This document shows positions 34,401 through 44,392 of a stretch of 64,000 bases of DNA, one piece after another (within the stretch, counting starts at the first letter, position 1; every line of letters starts with the position of its first letter). Under the pieces are notes generated by a model. That model saw only the letters and a program-made list of their open reading frames with translations, ran no database searches and was not told where the DNA came from. The position numbers and the translations under genes were made by a program. The DNA comes from Oopsacas minuta (taxonomy: Eukaryota; Porifera; Hexactinellida; Lyssacinosida; Leucopsacidae): positions 248,001 to 312,000 of the forward strand of contig JAKMXF010000233.1 in assembly GCA_024704765.1 (NCBI GenBank), given 5' to 3'.

Positions 34401-35335
34401 ATGTCGACAAGAACTGCGCGGGCTTTGAGAGTATGAATTTTCTCACGTCCATTACCGAGTGGAATTTCGCGATATTGTCGCTTAATTGTATCCACGTTAC
34501 GAAAAAATGTACTCAATGGCCCATCGTATAGTGAATGTTTGTTATATTGTGAATGCTCTCTCAATGCTAAATCCCAGAATCTTGAACCGATCTGGTTACC
34601 GCACTGTCCGACTTGAATTACTATTGATTGTGTCATTTAATTAGGTTTGGAAATATCTACAGATTTTGATTTTGATGCTAATTTTAGTGCATTTATTCTT
34701 CATGGTTATTAATTACGTATTTTAGTTTTGCATTTGAAAACCTTGGAAAGTGCTTGTACTATAAATATTTATTTCATTAATTGACATTATTCGTATAATC
34801 TTGAACACTTCAAGAATGTAACAGTATTTCTGAGCAGAAATAGCATCAGAATTTCAAATTCACCTTTAAAATAATCCAACACAATTTCACGTCTCAACGA
34901 ATATCTGATTATGTCGGTTCTACTGTATCAAATAAATGAATGAAATTATTAAATTCATAAACTTACTTGTCCTGGTTGTGTAAGCTCACTGCCACTCTCA
35001 TTAATTGGCTTATAGTTAGCAACATTGGCGCTATATTGTTGATCATTAAATGTTCCTTTCTGGCATACAGACCAATTTCCATTTGTATTACACTCCGGCA
35101 ATTCACGTAGTCCGTGACAAATTGAAAAATAAATGTCACAATCTGCACTTTGGAATGATACATCATCTGATGCAAATACACAACCGGAAACGCCCTTTAA
35201 TGGAAGTTTCCACCAAGCTGGCTTACTCAAATCTGCCAGAGCGAATCCAGATAACTCACATTTTTCCTGTGTTTTGCCCCCCTTCAAAAGTAAACATAAA
35301 CAAGAAAGGAAAATTGTATATTTCACAATAGACAT
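31481..35335 (-). CDS. Tandem-MRH type I membrane protein resembling the cation-dependent mannose-6-phosphate receptor (3 exons)
   Basis: Exons are 34967-35335, 32639-32897 and 31481-32259. Phases 0 and 1 join cleanly to give 468 residues. A signal peptide (about 1-21) is followed by two homologous MRH domains. The first spans exons 1-2 (from KCELSGFALADLS to KYNGACF), the second is within exon 3 (from KYDYKMLAEHEYW to NYNGACF). Each has the even cysteine pattern and the final Tyr/Phe-x-C-type strand. A transmembrane helix (about 372-400) and a cytosolic tail follow. Tail features GKRGSEIIP and SFWIELIKLFGGG line up with the GAKGMEQFP and AFWQDLGNLVADG region of vertebrate CD-M6PR, and an acidic patch EEEEEP follows. 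This suggests a trans-Golgi/endosome sorting receptor for glycosylated lysosomal cargo. I cannot confirm from sequence alone that the sugar-binding Gln/Arg/Glu/Tyr set is complete. The start at 35335 is chosen for its signal peptide; an in-frame ATG at 35377 would add 14 residues. Confidence 0.82.
32446..32573. repeat. Inverted-repeat element in intron 2 of the MRH gene
   Basis: AGACCACACTTGCCAAC near the left end is inverted as GTTGGCAAGTATGGTCT near the right end. Similar CATACTTACCAAC/GTTGGCAAGTATG pairs occur at 49187-49290. Probably a MITE family; non-coding. Confidence 0.5.
32984..33130. repeat. MITE (AACCTCCACAAA family) in intron 1 of the MRH gene
   Basis: Left end CAGTGTAACCTCCACAAATT and right end ATTGTGGAGGTTATACTG are terminal inverted repeats. 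Internal CCCATACAAATAAATTTCCA is shared with the copy at 61875-62041. A TA precedes the left end. Confidence 0.65.
33260..34636 (-). CDS. TUBE1: Epsilon-tubulin, intronless and nested in a same-strand intron
   Basis: A 458-residue tubulin. It starts with MTQSIVIQVGQCGNQIG, has the nucleotide-binding glycine loop GGGTGSGLG (about residues 150-158), and carries epsilon-specific wording throughout: FWDLALREH, FFRNVDT, VLVDMEEGVVN, ITSPYNS, LLLNLTSSARFEG and KKAHLHHYL-like RRAHLHHYLGVDGME. These match epsilon rather than alpha, beta, gamma or delta tubulin. Epsilon-tubulin is needed for triplet microtubules and centriole/basal-body maturation, so this animal should build centrioles. The gene has no introns and lies wholly within intron 1 (32898-34966) of the MRH receptor gene, on the same strand. 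It is slightly shorter than the human protein (475 residues), mainly in the loop before the conserved AMNNIV-like segment. Confidence 0.96.
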   Translation of the reverse strand: MTQSIVIQVGQCGNQIGSRFWDLALREHSQYNKHSLYDGPLSTFFRNVDTIKRQYREIPLGNGREKIHTLKARAVLVDMEEGVVNNLISSPLGDLFDSRQLMTDVSGSGNNWAVGHYMYGDKYKEKIFDIVRHETEKCDCLQSFFVFHSMGGGTGSGLGSRILSLLHDEYKHVYKFSVPVFPSVDDDVITSPYNSVLAMRLLSDISDCVLPFDNEALIDITKLTGASAKKDPLKKEKPFDRMNDIVAGLLLNLTSSARFEGTLNVDLNEIAMNMVPFPRMQYLLSSMAPLYMPKDVGMAIRKIDQMFAETFSKEFQLLKVQPRQHLYLACALLVRGRVSLSDIRRNIDKLNACISFPYWNEKGWKIGHCNTPPVDKPYSLLTLANNTSILVYFDKIREKFIKLYKRRAHLHHYLGVDGMEMGCFEESIESLLGVIEGYRKMETQGQIQPKGVPRVKIV

Positions 35336-36087
35336 GTTCAATGCAGTAATTTCTAAACTAAAATTGATACTGTGCATATATAAGGCCCTTTCAAAGTATA
35401 TATTTCAATACATCATACTGTAAGTAAAATTAGAATTGAATTAACAACACGAGTATATTTTCAAACCAGATCTTATTTCCACTCTAAAAAGATACAGGTA
35501 ACTTTTGAAATTCTATAGGTTTGCAAATAACCTTGAAAGCAGGACAATTGTGTAAGAATTTATATACAACTACATATATGTGTACATTTGTAATGCATTT
35601 TTTTGTTTCAAAAAACACAAATTTGCTGCATACATTTTTCGTACAAATAATGCAGTCGTGAGTCTCACACTTTTTCGCGGCTCTAAATGTAACATCACAA
35701 GCCTATTTGATTCACTGTACATCTTGATGCATACATGCCAAATCTCACGCCTTTCTAGAAGAAATCTCACGGCTTCGTGAGACGCCAGGTTGGCATCAAT
35801 ATAGGATTCTCAATAATTATATTGGTGATTACTTGAAAGGCAACGCACTGTGCATAGTTACAAATAGCCCCATGAGTAAATCATTTAAGCCATATAATTG
35901 CAATAAAGTTTCTGCGTGTAACATGGCAGGTACTGTTAATATTTTAGAAATATAAATGCCTTAAGTACACAATTATCATTTCCTGGGCAGATAGTTTAAT
36001 ACCTTATCTACTGAGTCAACACAGTTAAAAACAGCATCATATATTAATTTAGATATTGTTTATTAAGGTTTTGACAAATTTATGACG
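35336..36087. other. Intergenic region between the MRH gene and YPEL5
   Basis: This contains the 5' flank of the MRH gene and the 3' end of YPEL5. A short inverted segment CATGCCAAATCTCACGCC / GAGACGCCAGGTTGGCATC (about 35735-35797) looks like a MITE remnant. No other gene is supported. Confidence 0.4.
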
Positions 36088-36435
36088 TCATATTTCTTCA
36101 ATGCCATCACTCTCAGTGATTAGTGCCCTCTCAAGAATGACACGCCCTTCTTTGTATTTCTGAGCGTCTTCTAGTGCGAATTCATAAATCCAACCTAGAC
36201 GCTCACCACATAGTTTACACATGACGTCACGCACTATGTGACGTCCAGTTAACATCATTCTATCCTGCATTTCACTATAGGTTAGGTTAACAACACGATT
36301 GAATAGGTATGCCCGGCCTGTCGCACCAGTAAATCTCGGAGATATGAGTTCATCCTTGTTGGTGAGCGGAGTGCTGCAATTTCCGCAGGAAAAGATACGT
36401 TTTCCACCTGGGTGATCCAAAAATATGCGTCCCAT
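36088..36435 (-). CDS. YPEL5: YPEL5, yippee-like zinc-binding protein
   Basis: A 115-residue protein starting [17 protein letters not shown] and nearly collinear with vertebrate YPEL5 (121 residues). The yippee zinc site is complete: C17-x2-C20 and C73-x2-C76, separated by exactly 52 residues as in the family. Diagnostic segments are [35 protein letters not shown] and [16 protein letters not shown]5 is a subunit and modulator of the CTLH/GID ubiquitin ligase and is also found at centrosomes and the midbody. A TTTCTACTTTGCAG sequence ends one base before the ATG and looks like a 3' splice site, so the 5' UTR is probably spliced. Only the extreme C-terminus is shorter than in vertebrates. Confidence 0.97.
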   Translation of the reverse strand: MGRIFLDHPGGKRIFSCGNCSTPLTNKDELISPRFTGATGRAYLFNRVVNLTYSEMQDRMMLTGRHIVRDVMCKLCGERLGWIYEFALEDAQKYKEGRVILERALITESDGIEEI

Positions 36436-38344
36436 TCTGCAAAGTAGAAAAGTGGCTGTCTTGCTGTAGAAGTGATCCTATAGAATCATTTTTATCTGAG
36501 ATTATAAGGTTAGCTTGCTTCCTTACAGCAATTAGCTTTTCATGGTTGCATTTCATATCTATCCAGCAATTATTGGTAGATAATTGTATTAATAATTGTG
36601 TGGCTAGAATTTATGTTTAGTGGCTTTCAGAGTAACTCAGGTGTTTCAGGATTGTGTAATCATCATGTGGTTAATTTAACTTATATTTTATGAGCAATAT
36701 ATCTTATGAATTGAACTGACGCTAAGAAATTATTTATACCAAATTGGATATTATGAGTATTTGCTTTTCATACCATCAAAGTGGAATTCAAAAGTAGTTT
36801 GCTGCACACCATGCCCCTATACCAATATTTTTGTACACCTAGGTGCAGCCAAAGGATCAAAAGTGTTATCGAATTGAAATCACCTCTGTTTTAAAAAGCT
36901 AAATCGAAAGCTAGGAGTTAGACAAATATATTTACTGCCATCTTCTTCCTTGGAAGCGTTACGCATAATAATTCCTATCTAAATTCATACTAATGCAATT
37001 TGTAAGGGATATATTAATTCCAGACATAATTAGCTAGTTAATAGTTACGTATATGTTTTGTCGTTGGAATCTTATCTATACGTATACAAATAATTGCATT
37101 AAAATTTGTTCTAAACACAGATATATGTTGTTGTACAGAAGATTCCAATGAAATTCCCCAGTTAATTGCTGTACTATGCAATGAAAACAAACTATCAATT
37201 ATCAGTCGTATATCATTCTTATAGGCGCTCCTCATATTTCTGATTAATTAAAGATACAGTTGTAGAATTATATATTCCAGTTCTACAAATAACTAAATAT
37301 ACTGATCAGTATTATAGTGGTGCCATTGATTTTGTATTTGTGAACTTCAGTTATATGCGTAAGTATTGGAAATTTCGCGTCTATATGTTACATACACTTG
37401 CAGTTTATATATAAATTTGTTCGATTTAATGTCATAGTTGTAGAGAGTATTAATTGCTTATTTCATTCGTTACTAAATCCTTAATCAACGGTAACGAACA
37501 TTAAGTTGAAACATTAATTTTTGCAGATACATTTCCTGATTCGCTTCAAGGAAAGTTTTCTAAATCTTGAAAACATACAATTTTACAATCTGGCATTAAA
37601 ATTTTGTGCGTACATAGAAATTGTTTATGAACCAAAATATCAAATTGTTTGTTTGTTTTTCTAGGGGCAAAATGTATTTTTCACTGTATTTTATTTTGGA
37701 AAATTGCATATTATCAACTTTTCAAAGAAGTCAGGAATCTTAGTACTATGATATCTGATATCAATGTTTGTTCGTTGTAATATATTTCATCTTATAGAGA
37801 GAATTACTAACTATTCATTTCATATAACGATAAACATTCACTAAAGCTCAGTTTATCTCTCCAATGTATCCTACGTAATAGTTTATATACTTATCATATC
37901 CACAAATGCATTATGTGTGAAAACGTATATGAAATTGACAATAAACCGCAGTTGGTGTTATATTATTAAAAGTTCATTTCGTAGATAAAAATGTTAACCA
38001 ACTGAAAAGCCAATAATTAAGAGTCAGGTTTCATGACTGTACTGTAGTTATCTAGTTTGTTAGAAGGTTAGCATATAAACTTTTATCCATAAATCAACCA
38101 AAATACTTGTAGCATAGAAAATTGAATGTAACACTCATTCATAGGGTAAAGAATCCATAAAATGGTTAAAGTGGTCCATTGTAGTATGTCTTATCACTCT
38201 CAGAGTTTACATTATTAAAATTCCTTTTATGAAGCATATATATATACGTGTATATATATCTTGTTAAAAACTGTAGTCCATTTAGTCTTGCTGGAGTATT
38301 ACACATTTTCCCTTCACCATATCTCCATTACAAATTGAACTAGC
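36436..38344. other. Divergent intergenic region between YPEL5 and the MAGUK gene
   Basis: About 1.9 kb, AT-rich. It holds both 5' flanks, and presumably the YPEL5 5'-UTR exon. No open frame or repeat that I can support. Confidence 0.4.
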
Positions 38345-39991
38345 ATGGCACTACAAAATGCATTAGCACAGATAGTCACATCACTGCGACATGAATCACA
38401 AAATACACAGAAAGAAAATCATAAAGATTCCAAACTTCAGCTACTTGAAGATATCTTACACCCGAATTTCACTGCTATCGTTAAAATGTATGACGCAATT
38501 ACAACAGGCAATACTCCGGAAGATAACATTAAAAACATTACTGACATGGTACATGAAATACAAGACGATTTAACTGGCTCCGCAGACGAACACGACACCG
38601 AATTATTAAACATTATACAAAAATCTGGGATGAAAAGTATTTTTGAATGCGTACATGATATTTCTAACAAGAAATTCATCCCTAACTACGAGCCAGATAA
38701 AGTTCCTTTGGAAGAAGAATCATTCGATTTAAGAGCAGTTGATATAGAATTTGAAAAACCAAATTCCACGTTAGGTTTCACTTTAAAAATGGAATACGGA
38801 CAAGTTAAAGTTGCTCGAATAATTCAACATGGATTCGTTGCAATTAACGGGATTCTCTCAGCCGGTGACGTCATCTTGTATGTAAATGATGAGAAAATTG
38901 ACAGCAATTATACTGAAATTGACGTGCAGGCACTCTTACAACAAGCTACTGGTATTCTTAAAATGAAAATATTGCCTTCAAATAAACCACCTAGACTGCC
39001 AATGGACAACTATTTTGTTCAAGCTAATTTCCATTATCATACAATCACTGATAAATTGTTACCAGCGAAAAGTGTTGGATTGAGCTTTAAGAAAGGAGAT
39101 ATTCTACAGATTCTTAGCCAAGAGGATCAATATTGGTGGCAAGCTAAATTGGTATCAAGAAATGGTCCTACTGATTTCTGCGGTTTGATTCCTAGTTTGG
39201 TTTTCGAAGAGAGAAGGCGAGCTAAAACTTATAAAAAGCGCTTACGAAATAACGGAGATGAAGACACAACTTGTAAATGCTATCCATCTAAAATGAAAAG
39301 TATGAAACACAGCTATTCGTCGGTTTCCACTGAAATATCAAGTACATTGGACCAATACGAAATGCATTTATACGAAGAAGTCGCGCAAGTACCTTCATTT
39401 GATCGAAAAAGCATTGTCATCATATCTACACCATATTCTCTACGGAAATTCCTTGTTAATGCGATTGTCAACAGAGACACGGGAAATTTCTTAAAGCCCC
39501 TCGAATACACTAACAATACAAATGGTTTAACTGAATCTAACATAAAACGTGCATACACACCGACAGAGCAACTTGTGAGTGAAATTCAGAGCCAAATATT
39601 CCTCACTGTATCGAAGTATGATAACTTTTATACTTGTATAAAAGAGGACTCTATCAAGGAAATTATTGCAAATGAAAAGATCTGTGTGATTGATGTTGAA
39701 GAGCAAGATATTAAGTTATTAAAGCGAGTCATATTTGCACCATTAATTATCCAAGTACGTACCCAGCATATATCTGTATTGCGTGAGTACAGCAATAGTT
39801 TGCCACACAAACATAAGCTACAATCCCTGTCTACACACATTAAAGAATCAGACCGTATATTGTCACAGTATGGACATCTAATAGATGTTGTTGTGGATAT
39901 TTCACCCACAAGAATGGTTGAGAATATTCTAGAAGCAAGAGACAAGTTCAGTAACGGTCCGCAATGGGTACCTGCATCTTGGGTGTATTAA
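38345..39991 (+). CDS. MAGUK p55 (MPP)-type scaffold protein
   Basis: A 548-residue intronless protein with the MPP order of domains. An L27-like N-terminal helical region (about 25-115) is followed by a PDZ domain (about 132-212; LGFTLKMEYG ligand loop, then GVDVILYVNDEKI-like GDVILYVND). An SH3 domain comes next (about 222-296; GLSFKKGDILQIL, DQYWWQAKLV, GLIPS), then a guanylate-kinase-like domain (about 350-548). The GK P-loop is degenerate (ISTPYSLRKF), as in MAGUKs where it is a protein-binding fold without kinase activity. The C-terminus GPQWVPASWVY is the typical MPP ending. Such proteins organise polarity and junction complexes under the plasma membrane by binding receptor tails and other L27 proteins. 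A Ser-rich hinge sits between SH3 and GK. I cannot tell which vertebrate MPP it corresponds to. Confidence 0.92.
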   Translation: MALQNALAQIVTSLRHESQNTQKENHKDSKLQLLEDILHPNFTAIVKMYDAITTGNTPEDNIKNITDMVHEIQDDLTGSADEHDTELLNIIQKSGMKSIFECVHDISNKKFIPNYEPDKVPLEEESFDLRAVDIEFEKPNSTLGFTLKMEYGQVKVARIIQHGFVAINGILSAGDVILYVNDEKIDSNYTEIDVQALLQQATGILKMKILPSNKPPRLPMDNYFVQANFHYHTITDKLLPAKSVGLSFKKGDILQILSQEDQYWWQAKLVSRNGPTDFCGLIPSLVFEERRRAKTYKKRLRNNGDEDTTCKCYPSKMKSMKHSYSSVSTEISSTLDQYEMHLYEEVAQVPSFDRKSIVIISTPYSLRKFLVNAIVNRDTGNFLKPLEYTNNTNGLTESNIKRAYTPTEQLVSEIQSQIFLTVSKYDNFYTCIKEDSIKEIIANEKICVIDVEEQDIKLLKRVIFAPLIIQVRTQHISVLREYSNSLPHKHKLQSLSTHIKESDRILSQYGHLIDVVVDISPTRMVENILEARDKFSNGPQWVPASWVY

Positions 39992-40479
39992 TTGAACAGT
40001 ACAGGAAGTTTTGTCTTATTTGATGGCATTTTTGCAGATTCATGAGTTTTATTGATATTATTAATGTTGTAATTATATCACTTTTACCCTTTCATACACA
40101 GTTTCATTTTGTTTTGAGATATTCCAAATTTTGAAAGAATGTACTATTTTACTGTTATATTCTTCTTCTAGGGCCAAAAATTTCAAACTTTTGCGCAAAA
40201 TCAATCATTCCAAATTCAAATTAATTATCTCATAACATATATAGTACAGAAGAGTTCGCTTATTAGCAAGTCGTATTTTGCACAAATTTCCCTCGCTAAT
40301 GAACTTGCTATTAGAGGAATTATTTCCAATGCTGAATGGACTATATGTCCCCGAAAAACTTGCCATAGCGATTTGCTAATAAGCCAACAACATCAACGAA
40401 AATATATGAATGTAATATACGTAGATGAACTTTTCAGTAAATATCACCTGATCTTTTGAACGGATGATAATTACGAGTG
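39992..40479. other. Intergenic region with a MITE upstream of CYP51
   Basis: About 0.5 kb. Most of it is the element at 40246-40392; the rest holds the 3' end of the MAGUK gene and the 5' flank of CYP51. Confidence 0.45.
40246..40392. repeat. MITE (GTTCGCCTAATAGCAAG family), best-preserved copy
   Basis: Left TACAGAAGAGTTCGCTTATT and right TTTGCTAATAAGCCAACAAC carry inverted GCTTATTAGCAA-type ends. Internal TATTAGAGGAATTATTTCCA is shared with the 22358 copy. About 150 bp, non-coding. Confidence 0.6.
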
Positions 40480-40489
40480 TATATATATA
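40480..40489 (+). promoter_or_regulatory. Possible TATA element of CYP51
   Basis: TATATATATA lies about 62 bases before the CYP51 ATG, at a distance suited to a core promoter. Such runs are also common in this AT-rich DNA. Confidence 0.35.
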
Positions 40490-40550
40490 GAAATAGGCTG
40501 TCGAATATCTGAATTACAAATCTAGGAATTTTACTATTATTTGCATAAAC

Positions 40551-42074
40551 ATGACAACTACATTACTAACAACCAATTTCTCTTTTATCCTGCAATCCCT
40601 ACTCATTCTATTTATAATCACTGTTTTGTATTTTATCAAATTTCGCAAGAGACCCATTTCTCTGCCACAAGGAAAACGTCTACCACCTGTAGTGCCACAT
40701 TCTGTCCCATTCCTCGGACATGCTGTATCTTTCGGAAAGGATCCATTGAATTTCCTACAATCTAGTAGAGATAAATACGGTGATGTTTTCACTTTTAGGA
40801 TGATAGGAATGGATTTTACTTATCTTCTCGGTTCGGACGCTTGTACTTTGTTTTTCAATAGCAAAAATGAGGATTTGAACGCAGAAGATGTGTACCAGAA
40901 AATAACTACACCTGTTTTTGGTGAGGGAGTTGCTTATGATGTGCCGAATAAGGTTTTCGGTGAGCAAAAACGTATGATGAAAACGGGCCTAACAATTGCT
41001 AGATTCCGTAATTACGTTCCGTATATCGAGCAAGAAGCGGAGTTATACACTAGGAATTGGAGTACAAATGAAGCAGAAATAGATATTTTCATGGCCATGT
41101 CTGAGTTGGTGATTAATACAGCTAGTCGATGTTTACATGGTAAAGAGATCCGTAGCAAGTTGGATGAGGGAGTAGCACAATTGTATCTCGACTTAGACAA
41201 AGGATTTTCGCAATTAGCATGGCTGTTACCCGCTTGGCTGCCTCTACCAAGTTTTAGGACGCGAGATAAAGCGCACCATAAGATGAAAAAGATGTTTCGT
41301 AGTGTGATAGCGAATAGACGTGTTAACCCTGATTCAGATCAGGAAGACGATTTCCTTCACGTTTTGATAAATTCACAGTATAAATCTGGTACGAATTTAT
41401 CTGACGAGGAAATTGCCGGTATGTTGATTGCCATGCTTATGGCAGGACAACATACTTCATCAACTACGTCCGCGTGGTTGATTTTATTTCTGTCACAGGA
41501 TAAAACACTCCAGGATCGTGTTTATGAAGAACTAATGGCTGTATGTGGTGACGAATTGTCATATGATGACGTCAAGAATTGTGATTTCCTTGACAGATGT
41601 GTACGGGAGACTTTACGAGTACGGCCGCCGTTAATGACACTAATGCGCATGTGTAGAGTTCAGCAGACAGTAGGGGAGTTTTGTATTCCTGTTGGACACC
41701 AAGTATGTGTATCCCCGTCTATTAATCAACAGGGCAAGGATGTATGGTCCGCCCCTGTGACTGGATTTGACCCCGATCGGTATTTGGATCCTAATGAGGG
41801 CCAAGTACCTGTTTGTGAAAGAGGTTGCCCTGCGAAATTTCACACTTTAGATACTGAATCGCAGGAAAAATTCAATTACATACCTTTTGGTGCAGGTCGG
41901 CATCGTTGTGTTGGGGAACTATTTGCTTATGTTCAGATAAAGTCTCTGATTGCTTATCTTGTTCGACATTTTGAATTCGAATTGATAGATGGTAGATTTC
42001 CTGAAATAAACTATGCTACTATGATTCATACGCCTAAAGACCCGATTATTCGATACAGAAGAAGGATTATTTAG
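40551..42074 (+). CDS. CYP51: CYP51, sterol 14-alpha demethylase
   Basis: A 507-residue intronless cytochrome P450. An N-terminal membrane anchor (about 10-32) is followed by a basic and proline-rich hinge. Substrate-recognition segment SRS1 of CYP51 is visible around VYQKITTPVFGEGVAYDVP. The I-helix is MAGQHTSS (about 297-304), using the His-Thr pair typical of CYP51. The K-helix ETLR and the haem loop FGAGRHRCVGE (Cys453) follow. The enzyme oxidatively removes the 14-alpha methyl of lanosterol or a related sterol in the ER and needs NADPH-P450 reductase. Its presence indicates endogenous sterol synthesis. Length and motif order are normal and I see no lesion. Confidence 0.97.
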   Translation: MTTTLLTTNFSFILQSLLILFIITVLYFIKFRKRPISLPQGKRLPPVVPHSVPFLGHAVSFGKDPLNFLQSSRDKYGDVFTFRMIGMDFTYLLGSDACTLFFNSKNEDLNAEDVYQKITTPVFGEGVAYDVPNKVFGEQKRMMKTGLTIARFRNYVPYIEQEAELYTRNWSTNEAEIDIFMAMSELVINTASRCLHGKEIRSKLDEGVAQLYLDLDKGFSQLAWLLPAWLPLPSFRTRDKAHHKMKKMFRSVIANRRVNPDSDQEDDFLHVLINSQYKSGTNLSDEEIAGMLIAMLMAGQHTSSTTSAWLILFLSQDKTLQDRVYEELMAVCGDELSYDDVKNCDFLDRCVRETLRVRPPLMTLMRMCRVQQTVGEFCIPVGHQVCVSPSINQQGKDVWSAPVTGFDPDRYLDPNEGQVPVCERGCPAKFHTLDTESQEKFNYIPFGAGRHRCVGELFAYVQIKSLIAYLVRHFEFELIDGRFPEINYATMIHTPKDPIIRYRRRII

Positions 42075-42685
42075 ATTTTATTCTCTCTTTTTTGTAGAGA
42101 CTTTAGTTATTAGAAGCTTTTACTTACTCAAATTGAGTATTTTTATATTTACTATCTTTTTAACACTTTTATCATTAGAATGCGACTGGACGCATGGGGG
42201 TAAGGAGGCTTGCAGCTTGTGCAGGGTGGTCCCAAGAACTGGCATACACGGGATCTTCAAACCCGAGGCTAATGTTTTGTTTTCCCCTCACTACGACCGC
42301 AACTGAGCTTGTACCCCCAGACTTTGTGACCCATTTTACAAATACTTTCAGATATAAAGTTATAAACCCCCCTGGAGTTGTCTAGCTAACTTATTTTAGA
42401 AAGTTCGGAGCCCTTGGGAACAACAATAGAATATTTTCTAAGATAATTATAGATAATCATTTGATTCCTTTACAAGGGATTTTGAACCTACAACAGCCAA
42501 TAGAAATTGTACAATTGTAAAATATTATAGTAACTAAAAAATGGGCATTATAATATACACAAAATTTTGCCTCTTGAAATTCAAAATTGAACCTGGAAGT
42601 GCAATTTGTGACTTGTGCCCTGCCCTTTTGCACTAGCTAGAGTCAGTTTTTTTCGTGAGAAAAGACGCAGAACAATGTATGAATA
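42075..42685. other. Intergenic region between CYP51 and PSMB5
   Basis: About 0.6 kb. The GC-richer block 42180-42380 differs in composition from its surroundings and ends with a MITE-like ATAAACCCCCCTGGAGTTGT segment. It is probably a decayed repeat. No gene seen. Confidence 0.4.
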
Positions 42686-43981
42686 ATGTTATCCATAGCC
42701 CCTGCTATTAGAATGTGTAGTGTATCACAGTTTTACAGTACCCGAGGTATCCATGACATTGATGATAAGTATAAATCCCGTCCTGACGAGCTAGAAGCTA
42801 TCTTGCCTATTATACCAACGTCTTCTCTCTACACACAACCGTTCCAGGTTCCCCCTGGCCACGATCCAGCTACGTATCTAACCCAGCTAGCTGCGATACC
42901 CTCAGAAAATGGTGACAATGTCCCTGAGATAAAGTTCGATCATGGTACAACTACGCTAGCTTTCAAGTACAAGAATGGAGTTATAGTAGCAGTAGATAGT
43001 AGAGCTACTGCTGGTGCCTGGATAGCTAGTCAGACTGTGAAGAAGGTTATTGAGATCAATCCTTATCTACTAGGTGAGATTTTGTGATACTGTCTACTCG
43101 CGTTATATAGAAACCCGCTTATATCCAAGTAATTATCACGGAGCTTCGATCTAACGGGAGTTGTCTGATAATTTAGGTAATGATATCATGAATTATAATA
43201 CAGCTGGAGCCAGTGGTTTTATTGTAAGTACCATAATCTATCTTCTGGTCCATAAATTCATGTTTGAACTATTCATGTGTAAACCTAAATTTCCTCATAC
43301 TATAGGTACTATGGCGGGTGGAGCAGCTGACTGCAGCTACTGGGAGAGGAGACTAGCTAGAGAATGCAGACTGTATCAGCTCAGAAATAAAGAACGTATT
43401 TCAGTAGCAGCTGCCTCTAAAGTACTATCTAACTTCCTGTACTATTATAAAGGCATGGGACTTAGTGTTGGTACTATGATATGTGGGTGGGACACGAAAG
43501 GACCGGGATTATACTACGTAGATACAGATGGTACTCGTATGACACATCATGTATTCTCTGTGGGGTCTGGATCTGTGTATGCTTATGGGGTGTTAGATGC
43601 TGGATTGAAATGGGATCTTACTGATGAGCAGGCTTATGACTTAGGTAATGTTTAAGATATTTCTTATAGTATGCTCTGGTAATTGGTAATCGTTCGGGAA
43701 GATCAAAAAGTACGTATTAACTTCCACAAACGAGGTCCCAGAGAATCGGAAAATACTACCTCGTCCCTATCAAATTCCCCGTAATTGTGGAGGTACATTG
43801 TAATTATATTTAACCTATATCATCAGGTCGTCGCTCCATCTACCACGCTACATACAGAGATGCATACAGTGGTGGTGTAGTTAACCTGTATCACATGAAG
43901 GAGACAGGATGGATTAAGATATCACAGGATAATGTTATGGATCTACACTACAAGTATGCTGATGAGAAAATAGCTCAGTAA
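42686..43981 (+). CDS. PSMB5: 20S proteasome subunit beta type 5 (3 exons)
   Basis: Exons are 42686-43073, 43306-43644 and 43827-43981, with GT/AG introns and matching phases (1, 1), giving 293 residues. A long propeptide ends at HG before the catalytic threonine T88 of TTTLAF, which is exposed by autocleavage. The mature chain has [14 protein letters not shown] with the expected catalytic Asp and nearby Lys, [47 protein letters not shown] and [13 protein letters not shown]. All are specific to beta5, the chymotrypsin-like subunit of the core particle. The C-terminal exon supplies [14 protein letters not shown]. Intron 1 carries a MITE remnant. Nothing indicates an immunoproteasome variant. 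Confidence 0.97.
43095..43168. repeat. Pogo/Tigger-like MITE remnant in PSMB5 intron 1
   Basis: ACTCGCGTTATATAGAAACC at the left is an imperfect inverse of GAGCTTCGATCTAACGGGAG at the right. The wording matches the family at 4012 and 62410. Confidence 0.55.
43709..43801. repeat. MITE remnant (AACCTCCACAAA family) in PSMB5 intron 2
   Basis: ATTAACTTCCACAAACGAGG at the left and CCGTAATTGTGGAGGTACAT at the right are inverted; related copies are at 32984, 44393 and 61875. Confidence 0.5.
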
Positions 43982-44067
43982 ATACAGTATAGAGTATAAC
44001 ATATAGTGTAGCTGGTTAGATTATTGTCTATTCTGTGATATATCTAGTAGGCATACTAAGGTATAAG

Positions 44068-44160
44068 GTGAGATATGCTATGGGAGTTATGTTAGTTACT
44101 TGGGAATACCCTTACGAATCTCCCGATATTGGAGGTTTCCAGGTTGAGAGCCTTGAATTG
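44068..44160 (+). pseudogene. Relic of an FN3-type receptor module
   Basis: This stretch, read within an open frame from 44035 to 44217, translates to VRYAMGVMLVTWEYPYESPD, very like VRRDFDRLLVSWEFPYSVPI in the FN3 protein at 6429-8315. Only one beta-sandwich edge is present, with no start, signal peptide or membrane helix. It lies just after the PSMB5 stop. It may be a fragment of a third paralogue or, less likely, an exon of an unseen gene. Confidence 0.45.
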
Positions 44161-44392
44161 TATACCAATATAGCACATTCTGTTGATCCCCCCCATATAC
44201 TGCAATACATATTTTGAGATTCTCTGCTGTCGTCCGTGGATCTCAGGTTGGTAATCGCTGTATTTTGTCACTGAAATGCACAGTTGACTTATTTATTGAA
44301 AATTGGCGACTAATTATTGATCCAAATTTAAGCTATTTGTAATCTACTCTAGACTCTAGAGCGTACAAATCCAAGGATAAGAACTTATAATT

